Of a stretch of DNA of 64,000 bases, positions 28,581 through 38,498 are shown in pieces. The stretch is from Rhodospirillaceae bacterium. Lineage in GTDB: Bacteria; Pseudomonadota; Alphaproteobacteria; UBA6615. The notes beneath the pieces are model-generated. The model did not search any database. It was not told the origin of the DNA and saw nothing but the letters and a program-made list of their open reading frames with translations. Location: positions 62,001-126,000 of the forward strand of contig PBPM01000031.1 in assembly GCA_002724635.1 (NCBI GenBank). Direction: 5' to 3'. The position numbers were made by a program, and so were the translations under genes. Within the stretch, counting starts at the first letter, position 1, and each line of letters begins with the position of its first letter.

Positions 28581-29735
28581 ATGCCCAACGAAGGACATCT
28601 GCCCCACATGGCCAAAGGTGCAAGCACCGATCAGGCGCCCCTGCGCATGCCGCGTATCGGTGCCGGTGCGCGTTACGCCGTCATCGCCGTAATCGTCTTA
28701 GCCGCCATTGCCGGTGCCGGACGTTGGGGCTATTGGCAATGGGCCCATGTCAGCGAGACCGACGCGCGAATCCAAGCTGATACCATCGCAATCTCGAGCC
28801 GGGTCGCGGGCTGGGTCGTCGACCTGCCGATCATCCAAGGCGACCGAATCAAGCACGGAGAACTACTCGTCAAGATCGATTCCCGCGAATCCCGGCTCAA
28901 GCTCACCGAGTATGGCGCCCGCATCGCGGCCCTAGCGGCGGAGCGGGAGCAGATAACCTCCCAAATCGATCTAATCGACCGAACCACGGCCAGCCGCGTC
29001 GAGGCTGCACGCTCCCGGGCCGACGCCGCGCGCGTAGCGGTGGAGGCAAGCCGCGAACAGTTCGAGCTGGCCCGGATGAATTTCGAGCGGACGCGAACAT
29101 TGCTCGCCGAGGAGATCGTTTCGCGCCAGCGCCTTGATCAGGCGCGGAACGAGCTAAGCCGCGCTCAGGAGCGACACGAGAAGGCTCAGGCCGATCTCGC
29201 CGCCGCTCTGGCGGATGTCGGCGAGGCCGAGGCGGCGCGCGGCGAGATTAATGTGCTCGCCAGCCGGATGGAGGCGCTCCGCCACGGGGAGGCAGAGGTC
29301 GTCGCCCAGCGTGATCAGCAGGCACTCGACGCGGCCGACCGCACGATCAAGAGCCCCATAGACGGGGTCGTCTCTGAGACCTTCGTGGATCGCGGCGAGT
29401 TCGTCAGCCCTGGGCAACGGCTGATGCTGGTCCACAATCCCGAACTCGTCTGGGTCGAGGCAAATATCAAGGAAACGGATATCCGGCATCTGGCCCCCGG
29501 TATGCCGGTGGACATCGTCATTGACGCCTTCCCGGACCGGACTTTCACCGGCACCGTCGCGCGCATCGGGCAAGCCGCCACCAGCGAGTTCGCACTGCTG
29601 CCGAATCCCAATCCGAGCGGCAACTTCACCAAGGTCACCCAGCGCCTGCCGGTTCGCATCACCATAGAGGAGACCCGGGGCGTGCTGCGCCCGGGTATGA
29701 TGGCAGTGGTGAACATCGCGATCCCGGGGCGGTGA
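28581..29735 (+). CDS. HlyD/EmrA-type membrane fusion protein
   Basis: The 384-residue periplasmic adaptor has a cytoplasmic N-terminal tail, one membrane helix (about 31-50), a first lipoyl half, a long alpha-helical hairpin (about 105-240), then the second lipoyl half (IKSPIDGVVSETFVDRGEFV) and a beta-barrel (VEANIKETDIRHLAPGMPVDI). It bridges an inner-membrane transporter to an outer-membrane channel. Its stop overlaps the GTG start of the DHA2 transporter gene, so the two form an EmrAB-like pump. No TolC-type gene is in the window. Confidence 0.94.
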   Translation: MPNEGHLPHMAKGASTDQAPLRMPRIGAGARYAVIAVIVLAAIAGAGRWGYWQWAHVSETDARIQADTIAISSRVAGWVVDLPIIQGDRIKHGELLVKIDSRESRLKLTEYGARIAALAAEREQITSQIDLIDRTTASRVEAARSRADAARVAVEASREQFELARMNFERTRTLLAEEIVSRQRLDQARNELSRAQERHEKAQADLAAALADVGEAEAARGEINVLASRMEALRHGEAEVVAQRDQQALDAADRTIKSPIDGVVSETFVDRGEFVSPGQRLMLVHNPELVWVEANIKETDIRHLAPGMPVDIVIDAFPDRTFTGTVARIGQAATSEFALLPNPNPSGNFTKVTQRLPVRITIEETRGVLRPGMMAVVNIAIPGR

Positions 29736-31297
29736 CCGACGCCGCCATGCCTGCGGCCGGCAAGTCGCCGGCGGCGATGAGTTTCGCCCACCGCTGGCTC
29801 GTGGTGACCACCTGCCTGTCCTCCTCCCTAGCCCTCGCCCTGTCCGGCACAATCACCAATGTCGCGGTACCCGATATCATGGGGGCATTCGGCGTCGGAC
29901 AGGACCAAGCCCAATGGATGGCGACCGCTTTCTTCGCCGCGATGACCGCGGGCATGCTGCCCAGCGACTGGCTAACCCGCACCTTCGGCGCGCGCTATGT
30001 CTTCGTGGCGATGATGGCCCTGTTCTTCGTCGCATCGATCGCGGGCGGCACAGCTCAGACCTACGTTGTCGTCGTCCTCGCGCGCGCGACCCAGGGGCTT
30101 GCCGCCGGCATCATCCTGCCGCTCACCATGATGGCTATGTTCTCTGTGTTTCCGCCCAACCGCCGCGCCATGGTCGCCGGCCTGTTCGGCATCAGCTTCG
30201 TCCTCGGCCCTGGGCTCGGCCCCTGGTTCGGCGGTATCGCAATCGACCTCTTCGACTGGCGCTTCACCTTCTATGTAGCCCTGCCCATCGCCTTCTGTTC
30301 AATGATGCTCGCTTCCGTCATCCTGCAGCCGCGCGACCGGAATGCCGTCCGCACCCGGCTCGACTGGATTGGGTTTCTCCTCGTCGCCACCTTCCTGACG
30401 GCCACCCTAACCGGGCTATCGAACGGACAGCTAAAGGGCTGGAACTCAAACTTCGTCCTGACGATGCTCGGAACGGGGCTAGGTGCGGCGATCATGTTCA
30501 TCACCTGGGAATTGTTTGCCGACGACCCGATCTTCAATGTGCGCCTGCTAGCCCGGCCACGCTTCGCGATCGCCAACATGATTTCGTTTCTGTTCGGCGC
30601 GATGCTATTCGGTTCCTTCTACCTGCAGCCGGTCTTCGTGCAGCTCGTCCAGAACTACACCCCCCTGCGCGCCGGCCTCTTACTCGTACCCGGTGGTCTG
30701 ATCATGGGCTTCATGCTGCCGCTCGCCGGCCGCGTCTCAGACCTAATTCCGCCCTACATCCCGATTGCGGTCGGGTTCCTGTTGTTCTCCATATCGACAT
30801 GGCTGATGGGTTTCTCCGACCCAAACACCGCCTTCATTACCTTTGCGGCACTGGTCGGGCTTGGCCGTATCGGCCAAGGCATGCTGTTCCCGCCGGTCAC
30901 CTCGGCGGGACTCCAAGCCGCGCCACCGGCACAGATGGGCACGGCCAACGGTATGCTCAACTTCACCCGCCAGATGGGCGGCGCATTCGGGATCAACCTG
31001 CTGGCGATCTTCATCGAGCGACGTACGTCGGTGTACAGCGAGGTTTTAGCCGCCACCCAGACGGAGGCAAACACGATCACCAGCGGCCTGCTAGCCGGTG
31101 TGAGCGACATGCTGGCCGCAACCGGCCTGCCCGACACGATCGAGGGACCGCTGGCGACCCTCTATCTAGGCCGCATGGTCGCGGCCCAAGCGACAGCGCT
31201 AGCATTCCGGGACACCTTCTTCGTCTCCGCGATCGTGGGCCTCATCGCTGTGGCCTTGGCGCTTGTGCTATGGAGCCCGTTCCGCCGAGGCGGGTAG
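29732..31297 (+). CDS. DHA2/EmrB family MFS drug transporter
   Basis: The 521-residue protein has about 14 membrane segments typical of the DHA2 family, with the loop motif DWLTRTFGARYV, motif C-like GISFVLGPGLGPWFGG and the DHA2-type FDWRFTFYV. It starts with GTG in a GTGA overlap with the HlyD-type gene. Likely proton-driven export of hydrophobic drugs or a native metabolite; the substrate is unknown. No regulator (MarR or TetR type) is adjacent. Confidence 0.93.
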   Translation: MTDAAMPAAGKSPAAMSFAHRWLVVTTCLSSSLALALSGTITNVAVPDIMGAFGVGQDQAQWMATAFFAAMTAGMLPSDWLTRTFGARYVFVAMMALFFVASIAGGTAQTYVVVVLARATQGLAAGIILPLTMMAMFSVFPPNRRAMVAGLFGISFVLGPGLGPWFGGIAIDLFDWRFTFYVALPIAFCSMMLASVILQPRDRNAVRTRLDWIGFLLVATFLTATLTGLSNGQLKGWNSNFVLTMLGTGLGAAIMFITWELFADDPIFNVRLLARPRFAIANMISFLFGAMLFGSFYLQPVFVQLVQNYTPLRAGLLLVPGGLIMGFMLPLAGRVSDLIPPYIPIAVGFLLFSISTWLMGFSDPNTAFITFAALVGLGRIGQGMLFPPVTSAGLQAAPPAQMGTANGMLNFTRQMGGAFGINLLAIFIERRTSVYSEVLAATQTEANTITSGLLAGVSDMLAATGLPDTIEGPLATLYLGRMVAAQATALAFRDTFFVSAIVGLIAVALALVLWSPFRRGG

Positions 31298-31363
31298 GTT
31301 CTAAAGACGTTCCGAGTATACAGTGTAAGCTGCACAGACTATCACCATCTGCGTGACCAACTC

Positions 31364-32731
31364 CTACCAAGCGTACTCCTCGAACGCCCGGTTTACGTCG
31401 TGATCCCAGCGGCCCTCGAAAGCCGCGAGCTTATTCTCGGCGGGCGTGAGGCCGCTATCCACAATCTGCTCCAGCGTAGCGAGGAAATGGGTCTCGTCCT
31501 GCCCCCAGAAGTCGCGCTGTGCGCGGTTACGTAGGCCCGTGCGCGAGATCTCCATCGCCTCGCGGGCTAGGTCGAGCAGGCTGCGGTTGCGGAACGGTGT
31601 CGCCAGCCCCCGGGCCGGTACGTTGTTGCGCATTTCGGTTACCTCGTCAGCGGTCCAGTCGGCGATCATGTCGTGGGCAGCATCAAGCGCCGTTGAGTCA
31701 TAGAGCAGCCCCACCCAGAAGGCCGGAAGCGCACAGACCCGCCGCCACGGCCCGCCATCAGCGCCACGCATCTCGATGAAGCGCTTGAGCCGCACCTCGG
31801 GAAACAGCGTCGTGGTGTGATCGGTCCAGTCGCCCATGGTGGCGCGCTCGCCCGGCAGCACCGCTAGATTGCCGTCCATGAAATCGCGGAAGGACTGGCC
31901 AGACGCGTCGATATAGGCGCCATCGCGATAAACGAAATACATCGGGGTATCGAGCACATAGTCGACGTAACGCTCATAGCCGAAGTCGGCGTCGAAGACG
32001 AAGGGCAGGATGCCCGACCGGTCATTGTCGGTGTCCGTCCAGACATGGCTGCGCAGGCTGAGATACTCCGTGCGCTTGCCCTCCTTGAAGGGCGAATTGG
32101 CGAACAGCGCCGTGGCGATTGGCTGCAACGCCATGCTGACACGCATCTTGCGTGCCATGTCGGTCTCGCTCTCGAAGTCAAGATTCACCTGCACCGTGCA
32201 AGTACGCAGCATCATGTCGAGCCCCATAGACCCAACCTTCGGCATATACTCGCGCATGACCTTGTAGCGGCCCTTGGGCATCCAGTGAGCGTCCTCGAGC
32301 TTCAGGAACGGATGGAAGCCGAGCCCGAGCATGGCGACGCCGAGCTCGCGATTGATCTCACGTAGCTGCTTGAGATGTTCGTGCACCTCGTCGCAAGTCT
32401 CATGCAGGGTCTCGAGCGGCGCGCCGGAGAGCTCGAACTGGCCACCCGGTTCGAGCGATATATTCGCACCGCTGTCGCCGGTCAGCGCAATGACATTCTC
32501 ACCCTCGTATACCGGCACCCAGCCGAATCGCTGCAGCCCCTCAAGCAGGTCGCGGATCCCGGGACAGCCGTCATAGGACAGCGGAGCATGGTCGGACTGG
32601 CGGAACGCAAACTTCTCGTGCTCAGTCCCGATCCGCCAGTCCGCACGCGGTTTCTCGCCCTCGGCAAACCACGCGATGAGCTGATCCTTGGATTCGATGA
32701 CGGGGCCGCCGCCCGATGACGGTGCTGCCAT
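31364..32731 (-). CDS. gshA: glutamate-cysteine ligase (alphaproteobacterial/plant type)
   Basis: GshA makes gamma-glutamylcysteine, the first step of glutathione synthesis. The 455-residue enzyme matches the alphaproteobacterial and plant-like class: [32 protein letters not shown], the Cys/Arg region [17 protein letters not shown] and [10 protein letters not shown]. It is downstream of rsmE on the same strand, 24 bases apart. gshB is not in the window. Confidence 0.95.
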   Translation of the reverse strand: MAAPSSGGGPVIESKDQLIAWFAEGEKPRADWRIGTEHEKFAFRQSDHAPLSYDGCPGIRDLLEGLQRFGWVPVYEGENVIALTGDSGANISLEPGGQFELSGAPLETLHETCDEVHEHLKQLREINRELGVAMLGLGFHPFLKLEDAHWMPKGRYKVMREYMPKVGSMGLDMMLRTCTVQVNLDFESETDMARKMRVSMALQPIATALFANSPFKEGKRTEYLSLRSHVWTDTDNDRSGILPFVFDADFGYERYVDYVLDTPMYFVYRDGAYIDASGQSFRDFMDGNLAVLPGERATMGDWTDHTTTLFPEVRLKRFIEMRGADGGPWRRVCALPAFWVGLLYDSTALDAAHDMIADWTADEVTEMRNNVPARGLATPFRNRSLLDLAREAMEISRTGLRNRAQRDFWGQDETHFLATLEQIVDSGLTPAENKLAAFEGRWDHDVNRAFEEYAW

Positions 32732-32755
32732 GATGAATGTCCCGACTGGTCTTGG

Positions 32756-33532
32756 TTAACCCATGCGCCCAGAACGCCAGTCCCCGGCAACGGCTTGAAC
32801 GACGGCGAGGGCCGCGAGCGCAGCCGTGTCGGCGCGCAGCACGCGCGGCCCCAACCCGACGGGAATAACAAAGGGGAGATCGCGCAATTGGTCAAGCTCC
32901 TCAGGAACAAATCCGCCCTCCGGTCCCGTCATAACCGCTAGTGGTGGCACAACCCGAGCATCACTCAACAGTTCGGCGGCGACCTGCGCGATCGGCCGCC
33001 CCGCGCCGGTCTCGTCGCCGACCAGCAGGCAGCGCTCAGCTGGCCACGCCGCGAGAAGTGCCGGCAAGCGCACCGGTTCGTCGACGACCGGCACGCTCAG
33101 CCGCTCGGACTGTTCCGCCGCCTCGGTGGCGTTCGCGCGCAGGCGCCGCGTGTTGACGCGTTCGGAATTTGTCCGCGCCGTCAGCACCGGCAGCAGGCGG
33201 GCGACACCGAGTTCTGTCGCCTTCGTCGTCATGAAGTCGACCGCAGCGCGCTTGATCGGCGCGAAGGTGAGCCAGACATCCGGTTCCGACACCTGCGTGC
33301 GCAGTTGACCTGACACGCTCACCCGCGCGGCGGCGCGGCGCATCTCGATGAGTTCCGCCCAGTATTCGCCATCCCGACCATTAAAAAGCGCGACCCGGTC
33401 GCCGACACCTCGGCGCATGACATTCTGCAGATAGTGGCTCTGGTCACGGCCCAATACGATGGCGCCTCCGACGGCCAAGTCGTCTTCAACGAACAGCCGG
33501 ATGCGCGTAAATCTGAGTTCTGAATCCGCCAT
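32756..33532 (-). CDS. rsmE: 16S rRNA (uracil-1498-N3) methyltransferase
   Basis: The 258-residue SPOUT methyltransferase has an N-terminal PUA-like domain (SHYLQNVMRRGVGDRVALFNG) and a C-terminal knot with MTGPEGGFVPEE and LGPRVLRADTAALAAL. It methylates U1498 of 16S rRNA. The frame extends to 33604, but MADSELRFTRIRLFV is the proper N-terminus. It is divergent from ubiA with a 51-base gap. Confidence 0.95.
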   Translation of the reverse strand: MADSELRFTRIRLFVEDDLAVGGAIVLGRDQSHYLQNVMRRGVGDRVALFNGRDGEYWAELIEMRRAAARVSVSGQLRTQVSEPDVWLTFAPIKRAAVDFMTTKATELGVARLLPVLTARTNSERVNTRRLRANATEAAEQSERLSVPVVDEPVRLPALLAAWPAERCLLVGDETGAGRPIAQVAAELLSDARVVPPLAVMTGPEGGFVPEELDQLRDLPFVIPVGLGPRVLRADTAALAALAVVQAVAGDWRSGRMG

Positions 33533-33583
33533 TAGTAAATTCCGGGATTGGGGACGCACCCCCGTCTGGGCTAAAAACGCGCC

Positions 33584-34510
33584 ATGCGCAACGCTCCCCA
33601 TCATAACGTCAGCGACATCCCCCGAGGCAACTGGCTCGACCGTTACGCCCCGGCGGGAACACGTCCCTTCGCCCGGCTGATGCGCCTTGACCGGCCGATC
33701 GGTACCTGGCTACTGCTGCTGCCAGGCTGGTGGGCGCTCACCATTACGGCCCAGTCCGGCACGTGGCCCAACCTTCTTTGGGTGGCGCTGTTCGGGATCG
33801 GCGCAATCCTGATGCGCGGTGCAGGTTGCGTGATCAACGATTTCTTCGACCGGAACTTGGATGCCCGCGTGACCCGCACCTCGGACCGGCCCCTGGCCAG
33901 CGGCGCGGTGTCAGTGCGCGCGGCCCTCGCCCTCCTGACAGCATTGCTAGCGCTCAGCTTTGCGATCCTAGTCCAGTTTAACATTTTCGCTATCGCCATC
34001 GGTACGCTCAGCCTGGTGCTGATCGTCCCCTACCCGCTCATGAAGCGGATCACTTGGTGGCCACAGGCCTGGCTCGGCTTGACATTCAACTGGGGCGCGC
34101 TGCTCGGCTGGGCCGTTGTGCGCGCCGAGCTCGACCCGGCCGCTTTCGTCCTCTACGCTGCCGGCTTCTTCTGGACGCTGGGCTACGACACCATCTACGC
34201 TCATCAGGATAAGGAAGATGATGCGCTGGTCGGTATCAAGTCGACGGCACGCCTGCTCGGCTCGAAATCGCGGCCCTCAGTCGCGGGCTTTTACATTGTC
34301 ACCATCGCGCTGCTGGTCGCGACCGGTTGGATGACAGCGCTCACTTGGCCCTACTGGGCTGGCCTCACCCTCGCAGCGGCCCACCTCGCCTGGCAAACCA
34401 TTACCATCGAGTTCGACGACGCAAAGGACTGCCTAGCAAAGTTCAAGTCTAATCGGGACTTTGGGCTGATCGTGTTCGCCTCCGCGATTGCAGGCCGGCT
34501 GATCGCGTGA
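33584..34510 (+). CDS. ubiA: 4-hydroxybenzoate polyprenyltransferase
   Basis: UbiA joins the polyprenyl tail to 4-hydroxybenzoate for ubiquinone. The 308-residue membrane enzyme has both Asp-rich motifs, INDFFDRNLDARVTRT and GYDTIYAHQDKEDD, and about 8-9 hydrophobic helices. ubiD lies less than 1 kb further on, on the same strand, with an unknown gene in between on the opposite strand. Confidence 0.96.
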   Translation: MRNAPHHNVSDIPRGNWLDRYAPAGTRPFARLMRLDRPIGTWLLLLPGWWALTITAQSGTWPNLLWVALFGIGAILMRGAGCVINDFFDRNLDARVTRTSDRPLASGAVSVRAALALLTALLALSFAILVQFNIFAIAIGTLSLVLIVPYPLMKRITWWPQAWLGLTFNWGALLGWAVVRAELDPAAFVLYAAGFFWTLGYDTIYAHQDKEDDALVGIKSTARLLGSKSRPSVAGFYIVTIALLVATGWMTALTWPYWAGLTLAAAHLAWQTITIEFDDAKDCLAKFKSNRDFGLIVFASAIAGRLIA

Positions 34511-34535
34511 CGCCTGCCCGTAGGCCAGATCGAGC

Positions 34536-35258
34536 CTAGACCGCCTCGACCTCGTGGGCAGCATGAAAAACCGGGACCGCGGTAACCTCAAGTGCGCGGA
34601 CCCGCGCAGCACGTATCGCGGGGTCGTCGATATGGGCGCGCACGAACGCATCGAGAGGCTCACCGGGCGCGAGCCGATCCCGCATCAGCGCCAGCGCCTC
34701 GCGCTGGGTGATGGCGGTGAGCTGGCGCCCCTCTGCGGCAACTTCCGCGAGCGCGAACGGCTGCGCGTCCTCGCCCACATGACCTCGGAAACTCAAATAG
34801 GCCCATGCGGCTTCAATCGTCTCGCCGCCGTCCAACGCGAGAGAGATCCCGGTCAGCCGCGCAAAATGATAGCTGTCGATCTCGGTCGGGTGCATCACGG
34901 CAAGCTCAACCTCACTCAGCCAGTTTACGGCAACCGCCACGCGCGTCCCGGGCACGTAGCGCAGTGCCGCCGGCAATGAACCATAGCTTGAAAAATGAGC
35001 CGAGAAGACGACATCGTGATCGTCGAGCCAGGCACGCTGGACGGGGATCGGCGCATGCTCCGTTCCATACTTCTGACGAAGGCGGATCGGCGACTGGTTC
35101 GACCCGTAGCCGATCACCGGCCGTCGCCCGCTGCGCAGCGCCGGGTCGAATAGCGCCGCCGCCCCGTCGACAAAGGTGAAGGAGTGATTGGTGATGTCGT
35201 AGGGATAACCAACAGCGCGCGCGAGGGCGGGATCGGTTTCGAAAGGGTCGGCATTCAT
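34536..35258 (-). CDS. conserved hypothetical protein with a YGSN motif
   Basis: The product has about 240 residues from the ATG at 35258. I do not recognise it firmly. Near the N-terminus [18 protein letters not shown] resembles the YGSN nucleotide-free loop of gamma-glutamylcyclotransferase-like folds. The body is soluble with no signal peptide or membrane helix. A much longer open frame upstream (to 35903) is only antisense to ubiD. It sits between ubiA (convergent) and ubiD (divergent). A cyclotransferase-type activity is a guess from one motif. Confidence 0.75.
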   Translation of the reverse strand: MNADPFETDPALARAVGYPYDITNHSFTFVDGAAALFDPALRSGRRPVIGYGSNQSPIRLRQKYGTEHAPIPVQRAWLDDHDVVFSAHFSSYGSLPAALRYVPGTRVAVAVNWLSEVELAVMHPTEIDSYHFARLTGISLALDGGETIEAAWAYLSFRGHVGEDAQPFALAEVAAEGRQLTAITQREALALMRDRLAPGEPLDAFVRAHIDDPAIRAARVRALEVTAVPVFHAAHEVEAV

Positions 35259-35352
35259 CAACGCATTGTCGTTCGGCGGGCCCGAATCGGCAAGCCATGG
35301 AACGGCGTCGGTTCTTGACGCGCGGACGTCAGACCGCTCTAAGTCCAGCGCC

Positions 35353-36867
35353 ATGCCATATGCCAGCCTACGGGAATTCATCCAACGCCTTGAACATGAG
35401 GACCGCCTAGTCCGGGTTACTCGCCCGGTCGCAGCCAACCTCGAGATGACCGAAATCCAGACTCGCCTTCTCGCCGAGGGCGGTCCGGCCGTGCTGTTCG
35501 AGAACGTGATTGCCGACGACGGCAACCCGAGCCCGATCCCCATGCTGGTCAATTTGTTCGGCACCGTCGAACGTGTCGCCTGGGGCATGGACCGGGAACC
35601 GGACCAACTGCGGGAGATCGGCGAGACGTTGGCCTTCCTGCGCCAGCCCGAGCCGCCCGGCGGCCTGCGCGATGCTTGGGACAAGCTGCCAATCCTGCGC
35701 AAGGTGATGGCCATGCGCCCAAAGTCGGTCTCGTTGGGGCCGGTGCACGATATCGTTTGGACCGGCGACGAGATCGACCTCGGTAAACTTCCGATCCAGA
35801 CCTGCTGGCCCGGTGAACCGGCGCCACTCATCACCTGGCCATTGGTGGTAACCCAGGGCCCGGACCCAGACGGCAAGCGCGAGGACGCCTTCAACCTAGG
35901 CATTTACCGGATGCAGGTGACGGGACCCAAATCCACCTATATGCGCTGGCTCAAGCATCGCGGCGGCGCCCAGCACCACGCCCGCTGGAAGGCGAAGCGG
36001 CCCGAACCCCTGCCGGCAGCCGCCGTGATCGGCGCCGATCCGGGGACAATAATCGCCGCGGTCACGCCAGTCCCCGACAATCTGTCCGAGTATCAGTTCG
36101 CAGGTCTCCTGCGCGGCAAGCGGCTGGAGTTGGTCGACTGCAAGACGGTGCCCCTCAAGGTGCCCGCCTCGGCCGAGATCGTTATCGAGGGGCATGTTTC
36201 CCTCGACGAATATGGCGACGAGGGCCCGTATGGCGACCACACCGGCTACTACAATTCCGTCGAGCAGTTCCCGGTCTTCCGTGTCAGCGCAATCACCATG
36301 CGCCGCGACCCGATCTATCTGTCAACCTTCACGGGCCGGCCGCCCGACGAGCCTTCGGTGCTGGGCGAGGCGCTTAACGATGTGCTTGTACCGCTTCTTT
36401 GCCAAGCATTTCCCGAGATCACCGATTTTTACCTACCGCCCGAGGGCTGCTCCTACCGCATCGCGGTTGTATCAATGCGCAAGGCCTATCCGGGCCACGC
36501 CAAGCGCGTAATGATGGGCGTGTGGTCCTATTTGCGCCAATTCATATATACGAAATGGGTCATCGTGGTAGACGATGACATAGACGCGCGCGACTGGAAG
36601 GATGTCATGTGGGCCGTCTCAACCCGCATGGACCCGGCCCGCGACATCACATTGGTCGAGAACACACCTATCGACTATCTCGACTTCGCTTCGCCCGTCT
36701 CGGGTCTAGGCAGCAAGATCGGCCTCGACGCGACCAACAAGATTACGCCTGAGACTAACCGCGAATGGGGCCGCCAGATCCGCATGGAAGAAGAGGTGGT
36801 CGAAAAAGTCTCCGCGATGTGGAACGATCTGGGGCTGCCGGGATCGGGTAAGCCGATCTGGAAATAG
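35353..36867 (+). CDS. ubiD: UbiD family decarboxylase (3-octaprenyl-4-hydroxybenzoate decarboxylase)
   Basis: This prenylated-FMN-dependent decarboxylase removes the ring carboxylate in ubiquinone synthesis. The 504-residue protein is close to E. coli UbiD in length. The prFMN/metal region includes [22 protein letters not shown] and the acidic catalytic stretch [13 protein letters not shown]. The start [13 protein letters not shown] at 35353 is chosen over an in-frame ATG at 35266. The flavin prenyltransferase UbiX is not in the window. Other UbiD substrates are possible, but synteny with ubiA favours ubiquinone. Confidence 0.94.
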   Translation: MPYASLREFIQRLEHEDRLVRVTRPVAANLEMTEIQTRLLAEGGPAVLFENVIADDGNPSPIPMLVNLFGTVERVAWGMDREPDQLREIGETLAFLRQPEPPGGLRDAWDKLPILRKVMAMRPKSVSLGPVHDIVWTGDEIDLGKLPIQTCWPGEPAPLITWPLVVTQGPDPDGKREDAFNLGIYRMQVTGPKSTYMRWLKHRGGAQHHARWKAKRPEPLPAAAVIGADPGTIIAAVTPVPDNLSEYQFAGLLRGKRLELVDCKTVPLKVPASAEIVIEGHVSLDEYGDEGPYGDHTGYYNSVEQFPVFRVSAITMRRDPIYLSTFTGRPPDEPSVLGEALNDVLVPLLCQAFPEITDFYLPPEGCSYRIAVVSMRKAYPGHAKRVMMGVWSYLRQFIYTKWVIVVDDDIDARDWKDVMWAVSTRMDPARDITLVENTPIDYLDFASPVSGLGSKIGLDATNKITPETNREWGRQIRMEEEVVEKVSAMWNDLGLPGSGKPIWK

Positions 36868-36909
36868 GGTCACCGCGTTTGGCCGCCCACCGAAAGAGGG
36901 GAAAGGGCC

Positions 36910-37107
36910 ATGGAAGCAATTGTTGCTGTTGCGCCGGTCAACACCATGTCCGTCGTGACGCTGTTGGGGCTGATGGGCACCGCCGAAGCCTTCAACCGGG
37001 CCACTAGGGCCGTGATAACGTGGGCCACGCTCGCGCCTGTCACGGTCATCGGAATCATCGAGTTTTTTGCCCCCGGTATGCTATCGCGCCGGCCCACCCC
37101 AGAATAG
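36910..37107 (+). CDS. small hypothetical membrane protein
   Basis: A 65-codon frame lies between ubiD and pmbA with a purine-rich ribosome site (GAGGGGAAAGGG) just before the ATG. It has two likely membrane helices (about 11-30 and 34-54) and a polar RRPTPE tail. It fits the 265-base gap neatly and is followed by pmbA after 25 bases. I do not recognise a family. The ribosome site and hydrophobic pattern support a real gene, but nothing proves expression. Confidence 0.5.
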   Translation: MEAIVAVAPVNTMSVVTLLGLMGTAEAFNRATRAVITWATLAPVTVIGIIEFFAPGMLSRRPTPE

Positions 37108-37132
37108 GCGCGCCGCGGCGCGAAGAAAGATC

Positions 37133-38488
37133 ATGTCCGACAGTGCTTCACCCGACGACCGCGACCGCCTAGCTGACCTAGTTAGCGATGCCACCCGGCG
37201 CGGGGCCGATGCCGCCGACGCGGTCCTGATCCGCTCGACATCGATTTCACATTCCCAACGGCTCGGCGAGATCGAACAGCTCGAACGCCAGGAGAGCTTC
37301 GATCTTGGCTTGCGGGTCTTCCGCGGCAGGAAACAGGCGATCGTGTCGTCCACCGATTTCTCCAAGAATGTACTAGACGAACTCGTCGGTCGCGCTCTCG
37401 GCATGGCCGCGGCCGTGCCCGACGATCCCTGGGCCGGCCTCGCCGATCCCGACCAGCTCGTGACCGAAATTCCCGACCTCAACATGGTCGACCCGGACGA
37501 ACCTGCAGGCCAGACGCTGGTCGAGATGGCACGCGCATGCGAGGACGCCGCCTGCGCGGTCGAGGGCGTAACCAATTCGGAAGGTGCGCAGGCGCGCTGG
37601 AGCTATACCGGTATCTGCCTAGCGGCGAGCAACGGCTTCGCCGAAGACTATGGCCGCACCAACACGGGCATCAGCGTCTCGGTGATCGCCGGCGAGGGCG
37701 CCGGCATGGAATCCGAGTACGACTTTGCCCACACGGTCCATATAGCGGACCTCGAGGACCCCGCAACGGTCGGAAAGCGAGCGGGCGAGAAGGCCGTCGC
37801 ACGCCTTGGTGCGCGGCGCATGCCGACAACACAGGTGCCCGTGGTCTATGACCCCCGCGTCGCCGGCAGCCTACTCGGGCACCTCACCGGTGCGATCACA
37901 GGCCCGGCGATTGCCCGCGGCACGAGTTTCCTGAAGGAAAAATTGGGCGAACGGATCTTCGCCCCTGACATCGAGATCGTCGACGATCCGCACCGCCACC
38001 GTGGCCTTCGCTCAAAACCGTTCGACGCTGAAGGCATCGCTAACACAAAACAATCGATCGTGAAGGACGGCGTGCTGACATCCTGGCTGCTCGATCTCGC
38101 ATCGGGTCGGCAGCTGGGGCTCGAGACCACGGGACATGCCGGTCGCGGAACCTCGGGCCCGCCCTCGCCGGGGCCATCGAATCTCTATATGACGCCCGGC
38201 GATCAAAGCCCGGCGGAGCTGATCGCCGACATTGGATCCGGCCTGTACATTACCTCGCTGATGGGCATGGGCGTCAACGGGGTCACCGGCGACTACAGCC
38301 GCGGCGCATCAGGCTTCTGGATTGAGGACGGCGAAATCGGCTTCCCCGTGACTGAACTTACCATCGCCGGAAACCTGAACCAGATGTTCGCGGAGATGCG
38401 GCGCGCCGACGACCTCAACTTCCACTTCAGCACCAACAGCCCGACGGTCCGCATCGACGGGATGACCGTCGCGGGCGGCGGCGACTGA
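37133..38488 (+). CDS. pmbA: TldE/PmbA family protein
   Basis: PmbA (TldE) is the non-catalytic partner of TldD. The 451-residue protein has no HExxxH motif, as expected, and carries DLGLRVFRGRKQAIVSSTDF, PVVYDPRVAGSLLGHLTGAI and the Gly-rich GVNGVTGDYSRGASGFWIEDGEIG. The frame is open to 37067, but MSDSASPDDRDR at 37133 is the likely start after AAGAAAGA. It is followed at 10 bases by the truncated phosphatase. Confidence 0.94.
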   Translation: MSDSASPDDRDRLADLVSDATRRGADAADAVLIRSTSISHSQRLGEIEQLERQESFDLGLRVFRGRKQAIVSSTDFSKNVLDELVGRALGMAAAVPDDPWAGLADPDQLVTEIPDLNMVDPDEPAGQTLVEMARACEDAACAVEGVTNSEGAQARWSYTGICLAASNGFAEDYGRTNTGISVSVIAGEGAGMESEYDFAHTVHIADLEDPATVGKRAGEKAVARLGARRMPTTQVPVVYDPRVAGSLLGHLTGAITGPAIARGTSFLKEKLGERIFAPDIEIVDDPHRHRGLRSKPFDAEGIANTKQSIVKDGVLTSWLLDLASGRQLGLETTGHAGRGTSGPPSPGPSNLYMTPGDQSPAELIADIGSGLYITSLMGMGVNGVTGDYSRGASGFWIEDGEIGFPVTELTIAGNLNQMFAEMRRADDLNFHFSTNSPTVRIDGMTVAGGGD

Positions 38489-38498
38489 CGCGACCGGC

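Noticed and set aside
29914..31356. 480-codon plus-strand frame overlapping the DHA2 transporter gene
   Set aside because: It is rich in Arg, His and Pro, typical of a shifted frame in GC-rich DNA, and overlaps a clear MFS gene for its whole length.
35259..35903. N-terminal extension of the unknown gene at 34536-35258
   Set aside because: It lies antisense to ubiD and shows no protein-like pattern; high GC keeps antisense frames open.
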